A stretch of DNA of 5,599 nucleotides from Verrucomicrobiaceae bacterium (GTDB taxonomy: Bacteria > Verrucomicrobiota > Verrucomicrobiia > Verrucomicrobiales > Verrucomicrobiaceae). The notes below the pieces were generated by a model. The model saw only the letters and a program-made list of their open reading frames with translations. It had not been told where the DNA came from and ran no database searches. The stretch's first letter is position 1. Every line of letters starts with the position of its first letter. Shown piece after piece: positions 4,990 through 5,599 of this stretch. The translations under genes and the position numbers were made by a program. The stretch spans positions 1-5,599 of the forward strand of contig JAGKWZ010000360.1 in the NCBI GenBank assembly GCA_021151605.1. The letters are read 5' to 3'.

Positions 4990-5599
4990 TCACATCGCGA
5001 AGATGCGGTCCATGCGCTCGGTCAGCATCTTCAGGCCGTTCGGGTTCATGCCTCCGCGCTGCTCGCTGATGGCCCAGCCGGTGTAGCCGATTTCGTCCAG
5101 CGCTTTCATGATGGCGGGCCAGTTGTTGTCGCCTTCCGTCAGATCGCAGTCGAAGCCTTTCCACACGCCTTCGTCCTTCATCTTCTTCGTGCTGTATTCC
5201 TTCACATGGATGCGGTTGATGCGCTTGCCGAGGACGGTGATCCATTGCTCAGGCCAGCCATATCGCAGCACGTTGCCGATGTCGAAATGCCAGCCGACGA
5301 TGGGATCGCCGATCTCATCCAGGAAGCGCACGGCCTCCAGCGGGCTGAGGATGAAATTGTTCCAGACGTTCTCGATGCTGATCTTCACGCCGAGTTCCTT
5401 TGCCAGCGGGACCGCCTTCTTGATCTGAGTGATCGAGCGCTCCCAGGCGAGGTGATAGGGCACCTCTTCATTGCAGACGCCAGGCACGACGAGGATGGAT
5501 TCGGCACCGTAGGCCTTGGCATCGCGTAACGTGGTCAGCACGCCTTGCAGGCCTTCCTCGCGCATCTTTTCGTCGTTGTGAGTGAGGGTTTGCTTCCAG
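4990..5599 (-). CDS. Sugar phosphate isomerase/epimerase, xylose-isomerase-like TIM barrel (N-terminus beyond right edge)
   Basis: The frame is open from the right edge to TGA at 4992-4990, giving 202 visible residues. It continues upstream of the internal ATG at 5565 with WKQTLTHNDEK, so that ATG is unlikely to be the true start. Numbering from that Met, the expected metal-binding residues of this fold are present: Glu65 in ISIENVWNNF, Asp95 in GWHFDIGNVLRYGWP, His120 in RINRIHVKEY, and Glu168 in WAISEQRGG. The order Glu-Asp-His-Glu matches ketose 3-epimerases and relatives (AP-endonuclease-2/xylose-isomerase-like superfamily, COG1082/UlaE-like). These enzymes isomerise or epimerise sugars or sugar phosphates in the cytoplasm using a divalent metal. 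Members are usually near 270-300 residues, so about 70-100 are missing. No pathway gene is adjacent, and the substrate cannot be inferred. It is convergent with the helicase gene. Confidence 0.88.
   Translation of the reverse strand, partial: WKQTLTHNDEKMREEGLQGVLTTLRDAKAYGAESILVVPGVCNEEVPYHLAWERSITQIKKAVPLAKELGVKISIENVWNNFILSPLEAVRFLDEIGDPIVGWHFDIGNVLRYGWPEQWITVLGKRINRIHVKEYSTKKMKDEGVWKGFDCDLTEGDNNWPAIMKALDEIGYTGWAISEQRGGMNPNGLKMLTERMDRIFAM

Noticed and set aside
1..5599. CRISPR array, tRNA, rRNA, transposase or defence-system operon
   Set aside because: No regularly spaced repeats, no tRNA cloverleaf, no transposase frame and no partner genes of known SNF2-containing defence systems (such as DISARM) were seen.

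Overview
The window is dense, high-GC bacterial chromosome and most likely comes from Verrucomicrobiota (a Prosthecobacter/Verrucomicrobium-type genome), with Planctomycetota as the alternative. This is inferred from gene content: a Tat-exported DUF1501 protein, a sugar-phosphate isomerase/epimerase of the type common in those phyla, and a large SWIM-SNF2 helicase. The start codons also lack clear Shine-Dalgarno sequences. No 16S or other marker is present, so the placement is inference.

Layout, left to right. (1) 1-526, minus strand: N-terminal part of a DUF1501 protein with a twin-arginine signal, running off the left edge. (2) 591-1358, minus strand: a complete secreted L,D-transpeptidase (YkuD-type), 64 bases upstream of the DUF1501 gene in the same direction, so the two may share a transcript. 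(3) 1359-1587: a divergent intergenic region containing a conspicuous 74-base nested inverted repeat (1460-1533) and candidate promoters facing both ways. (4) 1588-2121, plus strand: a four-helix membrane protein of unknown function, less GC-rich than its neighbours. (5) 2223-4949, plus strand: a 908-residue SWIM zinc-finger/SNF2 ATPase with all the main helicase motifs intact. (6) 4990-5599, minus strand: the C-terminal part of a xylose-isomerase-like TIM-barrel enzyme, convergent with the helicase gene and running off the right edge.

The genes do not form one obvious pathway. Two minus-strand products act outside the cytoplasmic membrane (cell-wall crosslinking; DUF1501 unknown). The helicase acts on DNA or DNA-protein complexes. 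The TIM-barrel enzyme probably acts on a sugar or polyol. I see no defence island, CRISPR array, tRNA, rRNA or transposase gene. The most unusual items are the nested inverted repeat, which may be a small non-autonomous element, and the uncharacterised membrane protein beside it.
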